64,000 nt of DNA from Pontibacter sp. G13 (lineage in GTDB: Bacteria > Bacteroidota > Bacteroidia > J057). The stretch is from NCBI RefSeq assembly GCF_031851795.1, contig NZ_CP134696.1, positions 2,803,501-2,867,500 of the forward strand, read 5' to 3'. The position numbers were made by a program, and so were the translations under genes. Shown piece after piece: positions 43,761 to 52,300 of this stretch (the stretch's first letter is position 1; the number at the start of each line of letters is the position of its first letter). The notes under the pieces were generated by a model that saw only the letters and a list, made by a program, of their open reading frames with translations, was not told the origin of the DNA and made no database searches.

Positions 43761-44678
43761 ATGGGACTAGACCGCTCTACACATAGCAGCCAGCAGTTTC
43801 TCCGCAAACGCTCACGGACGACGTTTCTGACATCGACTTTGAGCATCGGCTTGATCCTGTTTTTCTTTTCCCTCTTTGTGGGGATCAGTCTCCTTGCCCG
43901 AATGAAAGCACGCGACCTCCGCAGCTCCATCGTCCTCAAGGTATTCTTGCACGATGGATTTGGAACCCAGCAGCATGCCGCTCTGGAAGCCAAATTGCAA
44001 GGGGAGCCATTTGTGCAGTCCATGATCTTTGTATCCAAGGACGAGGCAGCTTCGATTTTTCTGGAACGCAGAGATGAGGATGTTCGACAACTGATGCAAG
44101 GAAGCAATCCGCTCCCTGCCAGCTTTAACATCACCTTGAAGCCTTCCTACCTGATCGGAGACAGCTTGCCGGCCATCCAAGCGAGATTGCAGCGGGAACT
44201 TCTCGTTTCGGACGTTCGCTACGATGGCGAACGGATCGAGACTTTCAATCGGAATATCTCCGTGCTTTCGGGAGTAGGCGGCTTGATGGGCATTTTGCTG
44301 TTGGGCATCACCTTCTATTTGGTGTTTGCCACCATCCGCCTATCCATCTATGCGCAGCGCCTGACTTTGCGGAGCATGCAACTGATAGGAGCAACGGATG
44401 GCTTCATCCGAAGGCCGTTTCTGATCAATGGCAGCTTGCAGGGAATGCTGGGAGGTCTGGTAGCTTGTGGATTGCTGGTCGGCACAATGCTGGGCCTGAA
44501 ACCCGTCCTGACCAATTGGTTGCTGGAGTGGGAACCCGCCGAATTCTTCCTGCTGCCCACTGGGGAGCTGATTGGATTATTTGGGGGAATTGTTTTTCTT
44601 GGGGCTGTTCTGGGTTTTGCGGGTAGCCTCTATGCGGTCAACAAATACCTAAGCAGTAACTTGGACGAATTGATGTAA
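43761..44678 (+). CDS. ftsX: Cell division protein FtsX
   Basis: 305-residue membrane protein. An N-terminal helix (about 25-48, LTSTLSIGLILFFFSLFVGISLL), an extracytoplasmic domain (50-165), and three C-terminal helices in a FtsX permease domain (GLMGILLLGITFYLVFATIRLSI; LGGLVACGLLVGTMLGL; LIGLFGGIVFLGAVLGFAGSLYAV). With FtsE it controls peptidoglycan hydrolases at the septum. ATG 43761 was preferred over GTG 43704. ftsE is not adjacent, as is usual in Bacteroidota. The DUF3098 gene starts 2 bp after its stop. Confidence 0.9.
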   Translation: MGLDRSTHSSQQFLRKRSRTTFLTSTLSIGLILFFFSLFVGISLLARMKARDLRSSIVLKVFLHDGFGTQQHAALEAKLQGEPFVQSMIFVSKDEAASIFLERRDEDVRQLMQGSNPLPASFNITLKPSYLIGDSLPAIQARLQRELLVSDVRYDGERIETFNRNISVLSGVGGLMGILLLGITFYLVFATIRLSIYAQRLTLRSMQLIGATDGFIRRPFLINGSLQGMLGGLVACGLLVGTMLGLKPVLTNWLLEWEPAEFFLLPTGELIGLFGGIVFLGAVLGFAGSLYAVNKYLSSNLDELM

Positions 44679-44680
44679 TT

Positions 44681-44968
44681 ATGAGCGCAAAAAAAACCAC
44701 CAAATCTAAAGCGGCTACCGCTTCCAAAACGGAAGAAACCAAAGCAATCCTTCCTTTCACCCGGAAGAATTATGTATTGCTGATTATCGGTGTCCTCCTG
44801 ATCGGCGCAGGATTTCTGTTGATGAGCATGGATGACTTCATCGATGCCAACGAGTTTTCCGTTTCTCTCTACATCGCGCCCATCGTGGTGATGGCTGGCT
44901 TCATCGAAGTGATCTACGCCATCATGTATCAAGAAAAAAATCAGCCAGAACCTGCCGCTGAGGTATAG
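44681..44968 (+). CDS. DUF3098 family small membrane protein
   Basis: 95 residues: a Lys/Ala/Thr-rich cytosolic N terminus, then two membrane helices (NYVLLIIGVLLIGAGFLLMS; LYIAPIVVMAGFIEVIYAIM) separated by an acidic loop. It matches the DUF3098 layout and stands in its usual place between ftsX and uppP. Function unknown; a link to division or envelope synthesis is inferred from position. Confidence 0.88.
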   Translation: MSAKKTTKSKAATASKTEETKAILPFTRKNYVLLIIGVLLIGAGFLLMSMDDFIDANEFSVSLYIAPIVVMAGFIEVIYAIMYQEKNQPEPAAEV

Positions 44969-44991
44969 TTCTTGCACAGTCTATCATACGT

Positions 44992-45040
44992 ATTCCCCCA
45001 CCACCTTGCATCAGGGCGCCTGGGGGATTATTTTTTGTTT
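44992..45040 (+). terminator. Possible terminator between DUF3098 and uppP genes
   Basis: TTCCCCCA/TGGGGGAT arms around a 20-base loop, followed by TATTTTTTG. The wide loop makes it moderate. Confidence 0.6.
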
Positions 45041-45085
45041 TCTCCCCAAGAGTAACTGACTGACCATCACGGAATTTCGATATCC

Positions 45086-45937
45086 ATGAATCTAATCGAA
45101 TCGATTATCCTTGGCATCATCCAAGGCCTCACCGAATTCCTGCCTGTTTCCAGTAGTGGCCATATCGAGCTCGGCAAAGCCATCCTCGGTGTCAATCCAC
45201 CTGATCCATTGCTCTTCTCCATCGTCGTCCATGCTGCTACAGCCTTGAGTACGATCGTGGTGTACCGAAAAGATATTTTGAAGATCATCACCGACCTGTT
45301 CAAATTTGAGTGGAACGACTCTACCAAGTTTTCAGCGATGATCTTGTTGTCCATGATCCCTGTCGGATTGGTCGGCGTATTTCTGGAGGACAAAGTGGAG
45401 GCTTTGTTCGATGGCCAGATTCTCCTCGTGGGCTTGATGCTCCTCCTGACGGGTGGCTTGTTGTTTTTCAGTCAGCGCGCCGTTTCCAAGGGAGGCGAAC
45501 TCTCCTTCGGCAAATCCTTGGTTGTGGGGATTGCTCAGGCGATTGCGATCCTTCCGGGGATCTCCCGCTCAGGTTCCACCATTTCCACGGCCTTGATTTT
45601 GGGAATTGATCGCGAGCAAGCGGCTCGATTTTCCTTCCTGATGGTATTGCCGCCGATCTTGGGTGCCACTTTGCTGAAGGTCAAAGATTACCTGGAGCCA
45701 GTCGAAGATGCCGCCACGTCCGTCGTAGCTGTCGCGGACAACATTGCCCCAGTTGCTGGAGCTGCCGCTGAAATTTCCCCATTGGTTTTGACCGCCGGAT
45801 TCTTGGCGTCTTTCCTCGCAGGATTGGCCGCTTGTAGCTGGATGGTCGCCATCGTGAAGCGAAGCAAATTGGATTATTTTGCCTACTACTGTTTCATCGT
45901 CGGTGCCATCGCCATCGGCTGGAGCTTGTTTGCTTAG
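45086..45937 (+). CDS. uppP: Undecaprenyl-diphosphatase (BacA/UppP)
   Basis: 283-residue polytopic membrane enzyme that recycles undecaprenyl pyrophosphate for peptidoglycan and other glycans. The two signature motifs are present: LTEFLPVSSSGHIELG near residues 17-32 and GISRSGSTISTALILGI near 155-172. A Val/Ala-rich insert of about 35 residues (VEDAATSVVAVADNIAPVAG) lies in the C-terminal half. It closes the ftsX-DUF3098-uppP group and has a terminator. Confidence 0.96.
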   Translation: MNLIESIILGIIQGLTEFLPVSSSGHIELGKAILGVNPPDPLLFSIVVHAATALSTIVVYRKDILKIITDLFKFEWNDSTKFSAMILLSMIPVGLVGVFLEDKVEALFDGQILLVGLMLLLTGGLLFFSQRAVSKGGELSFGKSLVVGIAQAIAILPGISRSGSTISTALILGIDREQAARFSFLMVLPPILGATLLKVKDYLEPVEDAATSVVAVADNIAPVAGAAAEISPLVLTAGFLASFLAGLAACSWMVAIVKRSKLDYFAYYCFIVGAIAIGWSLFA

Positions 45938-45963
45938 GCATTTGTCCACAAAAAAGATATTTC

Positions 45964-45996
45964 AACAGGCAGTCCTTTGGGCTGCCTGTTTTTGTT
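45964..45996 (+). terminator. Terminator after uppP
   Basis: AACAGGCAG/CTGCCTGTT nine-pair stem with a nine-base loop and T5. Confidence 0.88.
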
Positions 45997-46028
45997 TGTG
46001 GGCTACTTGGGCATTGCGGATTCGTCTA

Positions 46029-46225
46029 GGGATGATTTGGGGGTGCCCCCGCGTGCTTGGTCAAAAGGATTCTCCTAGGGCATCTGAGTCGCGGGGTCGT
46101 TCCCTTGCGTGCTCGCTGATCGCTCGGTCTCCGATCAGGGAGCGAAAGATCGCCGCCCCCTGATCAGAGACTCCGCCTAAGGGCGGCCACTTCAGGCAAC
46201 TCACCCCACACAAGCCAACCGCTCA
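46029..46225 (+). repeat. Dispersed structured intergenic element, copy D
   Basis: Opens GGGATGATTTGGGGGTGCCCCCGCG. The first stem is CCCCGCG/CGCGGGG. The middle GCTCGCTGATCGCTCGGTC leads into a 45-nt hairpin at 46127-46171: 18-base arms pairing at 16 of 18 positions, loop AAAGATCGC. The tail is CACCCCACACAAGCCAACCGC. It follows the uppP terminator, co-directional, and faces copy I tail to tail. Confidence 0.82.
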
Positions 46226-46304
46226 AGATCTAGGATGGACGACGAGCTGAGCGAGAGTCGGATTACGCACAGACCGAAATCCGGCTCAGTCAAGATCTTT
46301 CTGA

Positions 46305-46530
46305 AATGTGCGGATGGACTGCGGCGGCGATAGGGATGGGAGGGGCGAGCCGTCAGGCGAGGTCCGAGGGCTCCTGCCTGTACCGAGTGGATTTTAGAAG
46401 CCTAGGCTCTGACAATTGGCCAAACACCAGCACCCGAGGACGGAAGCGATAGCGGACTCCCGGAACAGCCCGGCCCCGCGACATGCATGCCAAGCAGGAC
46501 TCACTCTGCCCAACACGCGGGGATCGCCCT
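46305..46530 (-). repeat. Dispersed structured intergenic element, copy I
   Basis: Minus-strand copy with 5' end near 46530 (GGCGATCCCCGCG). The first stem is CCCCGCG/CGCGGGG, and the loop has TCCTGCTTGGCATGC. The middle GCCGGGCTGTTCCGGGAG is subtype II; tail CCATCCCTATCGCCGCCGCAGTCCATCCGCAC. It lies about 110 bp behind the tRNA-Val terminator and co-directional with it. The 80-bp spacer between D and I tails shows no gene. Confidence 0.76.
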
Positions 46531-46642
46531 ATTGTTGAACAGGAGACAAAATCTTCGCTTCGTGAAAAAATGCCTGATAAATCGAGCGCGTTCCTAGTTG
46601 GAATACGTAGAGGTTTTATTCCAACATCTTGTTTTTCAGGGC

Positions 46643-46677
46643 AAAAACAAAAAAGCCAGACTTCAAAAAGTCTGGCT
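46643..46677 (-). terminator. Terminator behind tRNA-Val
   Basis: Minus-strand AGCCAGACTT-loop-AAGTCTGGCT stem followed by T6GT5. It starts immediately after the encoded CCA of the tRNA. Confidence 0.88.
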
Positions 46678-46755
46678 TGGTAGAACGTACTGGATTCGAA
46701 CCAGTGACCTCTGCCCTGTCAAGGCAGCGCTCTAAACCAACTGAGCTAACGTTCC
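46678..46755 (-). tRNA. tRNA-Val (GAC)
   Basis: The minus strand folds as a tRNA: acceptor GGAACGT with ACGTTCT (G-U at the first pair), D arm GCTCAGTTGGTTAGAGC-like, anticodon arm CTGCC-TTGACAG-GGCAG with anticodon GAC, and T arm with GGTTCGAATCC. The discriminator is A, and the CCA end is encoded. Single gene, directly followed by its terminator. Confidence 0.93.
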
Positions 46756-46850
46756 CTGAAAGAGTGAGGCAAAGATGCGGCGAATTCCGGTGAAATACAA
46801 ACATAAAATCTGCTTAATTTGGGGTTTTTATGCATCCTAGGCGGTAATTC

Positions 46851-47672
46851 ATGAATATCAGGGAGATGTCTGATTCAACAATTAAGGTGGCCATCGTGGG
46901 GGCCGGAAATATGGCATGGAGTCTCATCCCGAGTCTTCAGCAAGCGGGGACGGAAGTCGTGCAATTGATTTCGAGAAACGAGGAACGGAGGCAGACATTT
47001 GCCCAAACCTATGGGATTCCCCAGGTGGGAGAAACGCCTCGTGACCTCATTGCCGACTTGGACTTGATATTTCTGACGGTCCCGGATGGAGTTCTTTCGG
47101 GATTGGCGGCTGGCATCGCGCTCGACGATAGACCGGGCACCATCTTGCTTCATACCTCTGGTAGTTCTCCCCTATCGCTGTTGGCGGGTTCTGGTGATGC
47201 GATCGGGGTATTTTATCCGATGCAGATCTTCACTCAGTCGAGGGTGACGCCATTTGCGCATTTGCCGATCTTCCTGGAGGGGAATGCCAGCGTCATGCGG
47301 AAGATCGATCCCTTGGCCAAAGCCATGTCTGATCGGGTATATTTCCTGAACTCCTACGATCGACTCCGCCTCCACATGGGCGCAGTGATGGCCTGCAATT
47401 TTTCGAATTTGCTGTTCAGGTTGACATCTCAAGTACTTCCGCCACATCCAGACCTCGACTTTTCGGTCTATGAGCCGCTGGTCCGCGAGCATATCGACAA
47501 GGTATTTGCCTTTGGACCGAAGAACACCCAGACGGGACCGGCCATTCGTGGCGATATGGATACCATCAGTCAGCACATGCAGCTCTTGTCTGATCATCCG
47601 AATATTCAGAAATTGTATGGGGAATTATCTCAAATGATCAATCCGGACCTGAATCTGGATGGGCACATTTGA
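46851..47672 (+). CDS. Rossmann-like and DUF2520 domain-containing protein
   Basis: 273 residues. An N-terminal NAD(P)-binding fold begins KVAIVGAGNMAWSLIPSL (GxGxxA) with strand LDLIFLTVPDGVLSG, and the C-terminal helical DUF2520 domain includes FYPMQIFTQSRVTPFAHLPIFLEGN and NFSNLLFRLTSQVL. It is related to pyrroline-5-carboxylate and ketopantoate reductase folds. The reaction is unknown. The ATG at 46866 is also possible; the first has an AGGCGG seven bases upstream. Confidence 0.9.
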   Translation: MNIREMSDSTIKVAIVGAGNMAWSLIPSLQQAGTEVVQLISRNEERRQTFAQTYGIPQVGETPRDLIADLDLIFLTVPDGVLSGLAAGIALDDRPGTILLHTSGSSPLSLLAGSGDAIGVFYPMQIFTQSRVTPFAHLPIFLEGNASVMRKIDPLAKAMSDRVYFLNSYDRLRLHMGAVMACNFSNLLFRLTSQVLPPHPDLDFSVYEPLVREHIDKVFAFGPKNTQTGPAIRGDMDTISQHMQLLSDHPNIQKLYGELSQMINPDLNLDGHI

Positions 47673-47711
47673 AACAGCGAAGGGAACAGCTTACTTTCTC
47701 AACCATCATTT

Positions 47712-49127
47712 ATGTATTGGATGACTCGTTCATTTTGCTGGATGGCGCTTGCCTTCCTCGTCTTTTCTTGTCAATCTAGGTTGAAACCATCACCTGAAGC
47801 CCAATCCGTCCATTTACCCAAAACGGTCTACAAAGCCCCTAATGTTCCATTCGCATCCGAGGGAGATCCGGATATGGGGCTACGGTATCTGATTTATGGA
47901 GATTACATCGGATCAGGGTTCCCCGCCCGATTCTATGAACAGAGTATGAAATCCTATCGCGACACCGTTCTTCAACGCGATGGAAACAATGCCAAAATCC
48001 CGTATACGAACAATTATTTCGCCACTGCGAATGGGGTGGACGTCGTCAGCGGCAATTGTTTCACCTGTCATGGGGGGCCTTATACCGATGGGCATTTCTT
48101 GGGGCTGGGGAATTCATTTGCCGATTTCTCCAAATCCCGAAAATCCACGTTGAGATTTGCCAAGAGCCTGTCCAAAGTACTGCTCAAGAAGAAGTCCCCA
48201 GAGCGTGCGGCCTTTAATGATGCCTATCGATACTATTGGGAAATCGCCCCACACATCGTCCCTGCCAATCGCGGTGTAAACCCTGCATTCAGACTGGAGG
48301 AAGCCTGTGTTTCGGTTCGCAACCCAGAAGATTTGACCTACTCCGAAACCCCTCAGTTCTCCATGTCCCGCTTCAATGTCGCCTCGGACATTCCTCCCCT
48401 TTGGAATGTGAAGAAGAAACGCGCGCTGTATTACAATGGGATGGGTCGTGGCGCACTCACAAAATTACTCATGCAAGCGATTGTCCTAGGAGTGGAAGAT
48501 TCTACGGCCGCCCGAGAAGTTGAGCAAAAATTCGAGGATGTAGCTGCTTGGGTATTGAGTCTTGAGCCGCCCCAATATCCCTTTGAAATTGATTCTAGTC
48601 TACTTGCAGAGGGTCTGGCGGTTTTTGAGGAGCATTGCCAAAAGTGCCACGGTACCTACGGAGCATTTCCGCAGTACCCCAACAAGATCATTCCCATGGA
48701 TCGCATTGGCACAGATAGCCTCTATGCTCGATATTTCCTCACGGAATCTCACCTTACCGATTGGTACAATGCCAGTTGGTTTGGCCAAGCATCTCCACAA
48801 TCCGAGTTGCGCCCTTCTTATGGCTATGTCGCACCGCCTTTGGATGGGATCTGGGCGACTGCACCATTCCTGCACAATGGGTCGGTTCCTGACCTTCAAT
48901 CGCTGTTGAACAGTCCAGAACGGCCAACTTACTGGTTGAGGGACTTCGACGGGAAGGCATATGACCCTGTCCGAGTCGGTTGGGCATACGAAGTCAAAAA
49001 GTCTGGAGGGAAACATGACACCTACGACACCACGCAGCCCGGATATGGAAACCAAGGCCACACCTTCGGAGATAAGCTGACCGAAGCTGAACGCAAGGCC
49101 GTGATCGAATACCTCAAGACTTTGTAG
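47712..49127 (+). CDS. Di-heme c-type cytochrome lipoprotein, RoxA-like
   Basis: 471 residues. A lipoprotein signal ends in FLVFSC (Cys20). Two heme c sites are seen: C116-F-T-C119-H120 and C309-Q-K-C312-H313. Near the end the segments APPLDGIWATAPFLHNGSVPDLQSLL, YDPVRVGW and HTFGDKLTEAERKAVIEYLKTL resemble di-heme cytochromes related to bacterial rubber oxygenase RoxA and c-type peroxidases. It is probably a periplasmic or surface redox enzyme; the substrate is unknown. It follows the DUF2520 gene by 39 bp and converges on the permease gene with 7 bp between stops. Confidence 0.8.
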   Translation: MYWMTRSFCWMALAFLVFSCQSRLKPSPEAQSVHLPKTVYKAPNVPFASEGDPDMGLRYLIYGDYIGSGFPARFYEQSMKSYRDTVLQRDGNNAKIPYTNNYFATANGVDVVSGNCFTCHGGPYTDGHFLGLGNSFADFSKSRKSTLRFAKSLSKVLLKKKSPERAAFNDAYRYYWEIAPHIVPANRGVNPAFRLEEACVSVRNPEDLTYSETPQFSMSRFNVASDIPPLWNVKKKRALYYNGMGRGALTKLLMQAIVLGVEDSTAAREVEQKFEDVAAWVLSLEPPQYPFEIDSSLLAEGLAVFEEHCQKCHGTYGAFPQYPNKIIPMDRIGTDSLYARYFLTESHLTDWYNASWFGQASPQSELRPSYGYVAPPLDGIWATAPFLHNGSVPDLQSLLNSPERPTYWLRDFDGKAYDPVRVGWAYEVKKSGGKHDTYDTTQPGYGNQGHTFGDKLTEAERKAVIEYLKTL

Positions 49128-49134
49128 GAGCTTT

Positions 49135-50178
49135 TTAGCCCACTTTGACTCGGGGATCTAGCCAAGTGTACACGTAGTCGGTGATGATGCTGATGACGAC
49201 GAAAATGACTCCGATGGTCAAGACGCAACCGATGATTACGGGGAAATCATTCGTATTCAGCGCATCAATGGTCAGCTTGCCGATACCTTGCCAATTGAAG
49301 ATGTATTCGATGAAGAATGCACCCGCCAGCAGCGAGGCTAACCATCCTGTCATCGAAGTGACGACCGGGTTGAGCGCGTTTCGTAGCGAATGCTGCAAAA
49401 TCACCCGACTGCGACTGAGGCCTTTTGCCTTGGCAGTCCGGACGTAATCTGCGCTTAGGACATCGATCATGCTCGATCTTGTCAACTGGATGAACACAGC
49501 CAACGGTCGGATTCCCAAGGCAAGTGCTGGTAGAAAGAGATTTTTCCAGATGATCCATTGCCCATCGCCGAAGATCTGATCCTCGAATAGGTAACCACTC
49601 ACATTCAATCCGGTAAAGGTTTTGAGCTTCACTGCGAATAGCCATGCCACGAGGATTCCCACGAAAAACGATGGTGCGGAGATCCCCAACACCGAAGCAG
49701 ATAGGATGATTTGATCCCACTTGTTACCGGCATTAAGCGCAGAGATGACGCCTAAGAAGATCCCCAGCACGCCTGCGAATACGAGCGCACTAACCGCTAG
49801 GATAGCTGTTCCCCCGAGCTTGGAACCAATCATCTCCGACACCGACCGCTGAGATTGGTAGGAGATTCCAAGGTCGGGGGATTTGATTGCCAAAGTCGAC
49901 TGACCAACTGGGAAAAGTCCAAGATAGGCGCTTTGGGTAGTTTCAGGATCAAGGGTACCGATTGGGCTCAGTCCATTGAGGTAATGGAGGTATTGGCCAA
50001 AGAGCGGCTTGTCCAATCCGTATTTGGCACGAATTGCTTGCTTGGTGGCTTCGTCGGCATTGTCTTCCACTAGGTACTCGGTAGGATCTCCTAGCGTGTA
50101 GAAAATGAGGAATAGTAGGGTGACGATCCCCCAGATCACCAACAATCCTTGCAATATGCGTCTGGCCAAAAACTTCAT
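49135..50178 (-). CDS. ABC transporter permease, DppB/OppB family
   Basis: 347-residue inner-membrane subunit of a di/oligopeptide-type importer. It starts MKFLARRILQGLLVIWGIVTLLFLIFY, has a periplasmic loop (about 35-110) and five further helices. The coupling motif RTAKAKGLSRSRVILQHSLRNAL that meets the ATPase is near residue 250. Partner permease, ATPases and binding protein are not in the window. It may be co-transcribed with the lipid kinase gene 19 bp upstream. Confidence 0.92.
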   Translation of the reverse strand: MKFLARRILQGLLVIWGIVTLLFLIFYTLGDPTEYLVEDNADEATKQAIRAKYGLDKPLFGQYLHYLNGLSPIGTLDPETTQSAYLGLFPVGQSTLAIKSPDLGISYQSQRSVSEMIGSKLGGTAILAVSALVFAGVLGIFLGVISALNAGNKWDQIILSASVLGISAPSFFVGILVAWLFAVKLKTFTGLNVSGYLFEDQIFGDGQWIIWKNLFLPALALGIRPLAVFIQLTRSSMIDVLSADYVRTAKAKGLSRSRVILQHSLRNALNPVVTSMTGWLASLLAGAFFIEYIFNWQGIGKLTIDALNTNDFPVIIGCVLTIGVIFVVISIITDYVYTWLDPRVKVG

Positions 50179-50197
50179 GAAATCGAGGTTGGGCGTT

Positions 50198-51103
50198 CTA
50201 CAAAGCGTCTACTTTTTCGGGCGTCAAGGTTCCGGGCAGGAGCAAGTTGAGGCTATTGGCCTTGATTTCCACATCAATTTCGCGATTGGACGGAAATGGT
50301 TCCCCATCGACCTGCGCCATCCCATCACGCTCTCGGTGAATATGGATCTTCTTGGCTCTAAACACCTCCACATACTTGCTTTGCTCAAGGCTCCCGCCAA
50401 ATAGCATGCCTACAATGAATCCTACCTTGATCAGCGGGAATTTGTGCACAACCAACAAATCTAGATAGCCATCCGAAATCCGAGCGTGCGGGGCGACCTT
50501 GGCGTCGTATCCCCATTGCGTACCATTGGCAATCGCCACCCCGATGATGTTTTCGAATCGTTGGACATTGCCATCAATGGTGAGGGTGTAATTTTCGGGT
50601 TGGTAGGAAAGGATGCTTTCTGCGGAGCTTTGGGCATATTTGGCAAATCCTCTACGATGCCCGTTGGAGAAGTTCCATGCGACCTCGGCATCTAGCCCCA
50701 CCCCTGCGACATTGAGGAAGGGAATTCCTCCAAAAACGCCCGTATCGACCTTTTTGACCTGCGCATTGAGAGATTGGCTGATCGCTAGTTTGGTCCTGAT
50801 AGAGAATCCAATGTTTCGGGCATACCCATTACCGGAGCCGCTAGGGATCACCCCGAAATTGACAGACGTATTGAGGAGCCTGGTGCCAATGGCGTTGACT
50901 GTCCCATCTCCCCCGACAGCAAAAATGTTTTCCACTCTTTGATCGATAGCTTGGGCAAGCGTATCGTCCAAGGTGGAAAAATCAATGTAGGTAATCTGGT
51001 AGGGATGATTGGCTGCCCCATAGACTTTTCGAATCAGAGACTCGATTTCGGGGGCATTGCGCTTTTTGCCGGAGGCGGGATTGATGAGGAATAAGGTGGA
51101 CAT
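50198..51103 (-). CDS. YegS/BmrU-type lipid (diacylglycerol) kinase family protein
   Basis: 301 residues. The DAGK catalytic domain shows STLFLINPASGKK at the start and the nucleotide loop VGGDGTVNAIGTRLL near 55-70, followed by GSGNGYARNIGF. The C-terminal beta-sandwich includes QVDGEPFPSNREIDVEIKANSL. It phosphorylates diacylglycerol, sphingoid or related lipids at the membrane; the exact lipid is unknown. Start ATG 51103 chosen over 51127 as it places the first strand at the N terminus. Confidence 0.92.
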   Translation of the reverse strand: MSTLFLINPASGKKRNAPEIESLIRKVYGAANHPYQITYIDFSTLDDTLAQAIDQRVENIFAVGGDGTVNAIGTRLLNTSVNFGVIPSGSGNGYARNIGFSIRTKLAISQSLNAQVKKVDTGVFGGIPFLNVAGVGLDAEVAWNFSNGHRRGFAKYAQSSAESILSYQPENYTLTIDGNVQRFENIIGVAIANGTQWGYDAKVAPHARISDGYLDLLVVHKFPLIKVGFIVGMLFGGSLEQSKYVEVFRAKKIHIHRERDGMAQVDGEPFPSNREIDVEIKANSLNLLLPGTLTPEKVDAL

Positions 51104-51164
51104 GATCAATAACAGGACATTGGTCATGGACAGGTAAGTTTTGTCCTACCTGCCCATGAGCCTG

Positions 51165-52205
51165 CTAAAGATACGAAAAGCTCTTGACGGTTTCCACAAA
51201 CGTCAAGACATGTTCGCGTGGCAAATCTGGATAAATCCCATGTCCAAGGTTGGCGATATGACGACCTTTAGGGAATCGGTTGAGCATTTCGATGGTCGCT
51301 GCTTTCACGGATTCTGGGTCAGCATAAATCTGGCAAGGGTCCAAATTGCCCTGAAGTGCTTTTTCGGGAGCCAATTGTGCAACGGCTTCGGGAGCCATCT
51401 GCCAATCCAATCCCAATACTTGGCAGTCGAGGCTAGCCAGGTCCACGAGGGAGAAGTAAGCCCCTTTGGCAAATACAATTTTGGGAACCTCCTGAATAGC
51501 CGCACAAATCTGACGGATATAGGGGATGGCGAATTTCGCGTACATCTCCGCATCCAGAACGCCCGCCCAAGAATCAAAAATCTGGACAATATGCACGCCG
51601 GCCTTGATCTGGCCTTTCAGATACGTGATGGTTGCATCTGTGATCTTCTGCAAGAGCTTGTGGGAAAGCTCCGGGTTACGATAGAGCATCGCCTTGGCCT
51701 TGGAGAAGGTTTTGGAACCGCTTCCCTCTACCATGTAGGAAAAGATCGTCCAAGGAGCGCCAGCAAATCCAATCAGTGGCACACGGCCTTCCAGCTTAGC
51801 GATGGTTCCCTCAATCGCCTGATAGGTATGATCGAGGTTACTCTCATCCTGAACGGCATGTAGGCGATCTAGATCACGCTCAGATTGGATCGTTTCTTCG
51901 AAGAAAGGACCTTTTCCGGGAATCATCTGATAGGGCAAGCCCATGGCCTCTGGGATGACGAGAATGTCCGAGAAGATGATGGCCGCATCCACTCCCACCA
52001 AATCCACTGGCTGTAGCGTGACCTCGATGGCATAATCGGGTTGGGCGATCATATTGCGGAATGATCCGGCTTCTTTCCGGACAGCCCTGTATTCTGACAG
52101 AAATCGACCTGCTTGACGCATCAGCCATACCGGCGGACGAGATACTGCCTCGCCTTTTGCGACTTTGAGTAGCAAGTCATTCTTCAAAGCATGTTTGACT
52201 TCCAT
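51165..52205 (-). CDS. hemE: Uroporphyrinogen decarboxylase
   Basis: 346-residue heme-pathway enzyme that decarboxylates the four acetate groups of uroporphyrinogen III. The signature PPVWLMRQAGRFLSEYRAVR is near residues 20-40, followed by FSDILVIPEAMG and LIGFAGAPWTIFSYMVEG, and the C-terminal GNLDPCQIYADPE and GHIANLGHGIYPD motifs. Length is normal. ATG 52205 is chosen. Other hem genes are not adjacent. Confidence 0.96.
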   Translation of the reverse strand: MEVKHALKNDLLLKVAKGEAVSRPPVWLMRQAGRFLSEYRAVRKEAGSFRNMIAQPDYAIEVTLQPVDLVGVDAAIIFSDILVIPEAMGLPYQMIPGKGPFFEETIQSERDLDRLHAVQDESNLDHTYQAIEGTIAKLEGRVPLIGFAGAPWTIFSYMVEGSGSKTFSKAKAMLYRNPELSHKLLQKITDATITYLKGQIKAGVHIVQIFDSWAGVLDAEMYAKFAIPYIRQICAAIQEVPKIVFAKGAYFSLVDLASLDCQVLGLDWQMAPEAVAQLAPEKALQGNLDPCQIYADPESVKAATIEMLNRFPKGRHIANLGHGIYPDLPREHVLTFVETVKSFSYL

Positions 52206-52240
52206 AGGCCGCAAATTTACGATCAATCCCCTTGGGGTAC

Positions 52241-52279
52241 AAAAAAAGCAGGCAGCCCGGAAGGGAACTGCCTGCTTTT
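52241..52279. terminator. Terminator after the OmpA-family gene
   Basis: AGCAGGCAG/CTGCCTGCT nine-pair stem with an 11-base loop and a seven-T run on the minus strand, 22 bp past the ompA-like stop and just before hemE. Confidence 0.88.
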
Positions 52280-52300
52280 GTTGGGTTATGGTAGTCGCGA

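Noticed and set aside
46226..46304. Small RNA or gene in the spacer between elements D and I
   Set aside because: Only 80 bp with no promoter, frame or stable fold distinct from the flanking elements.
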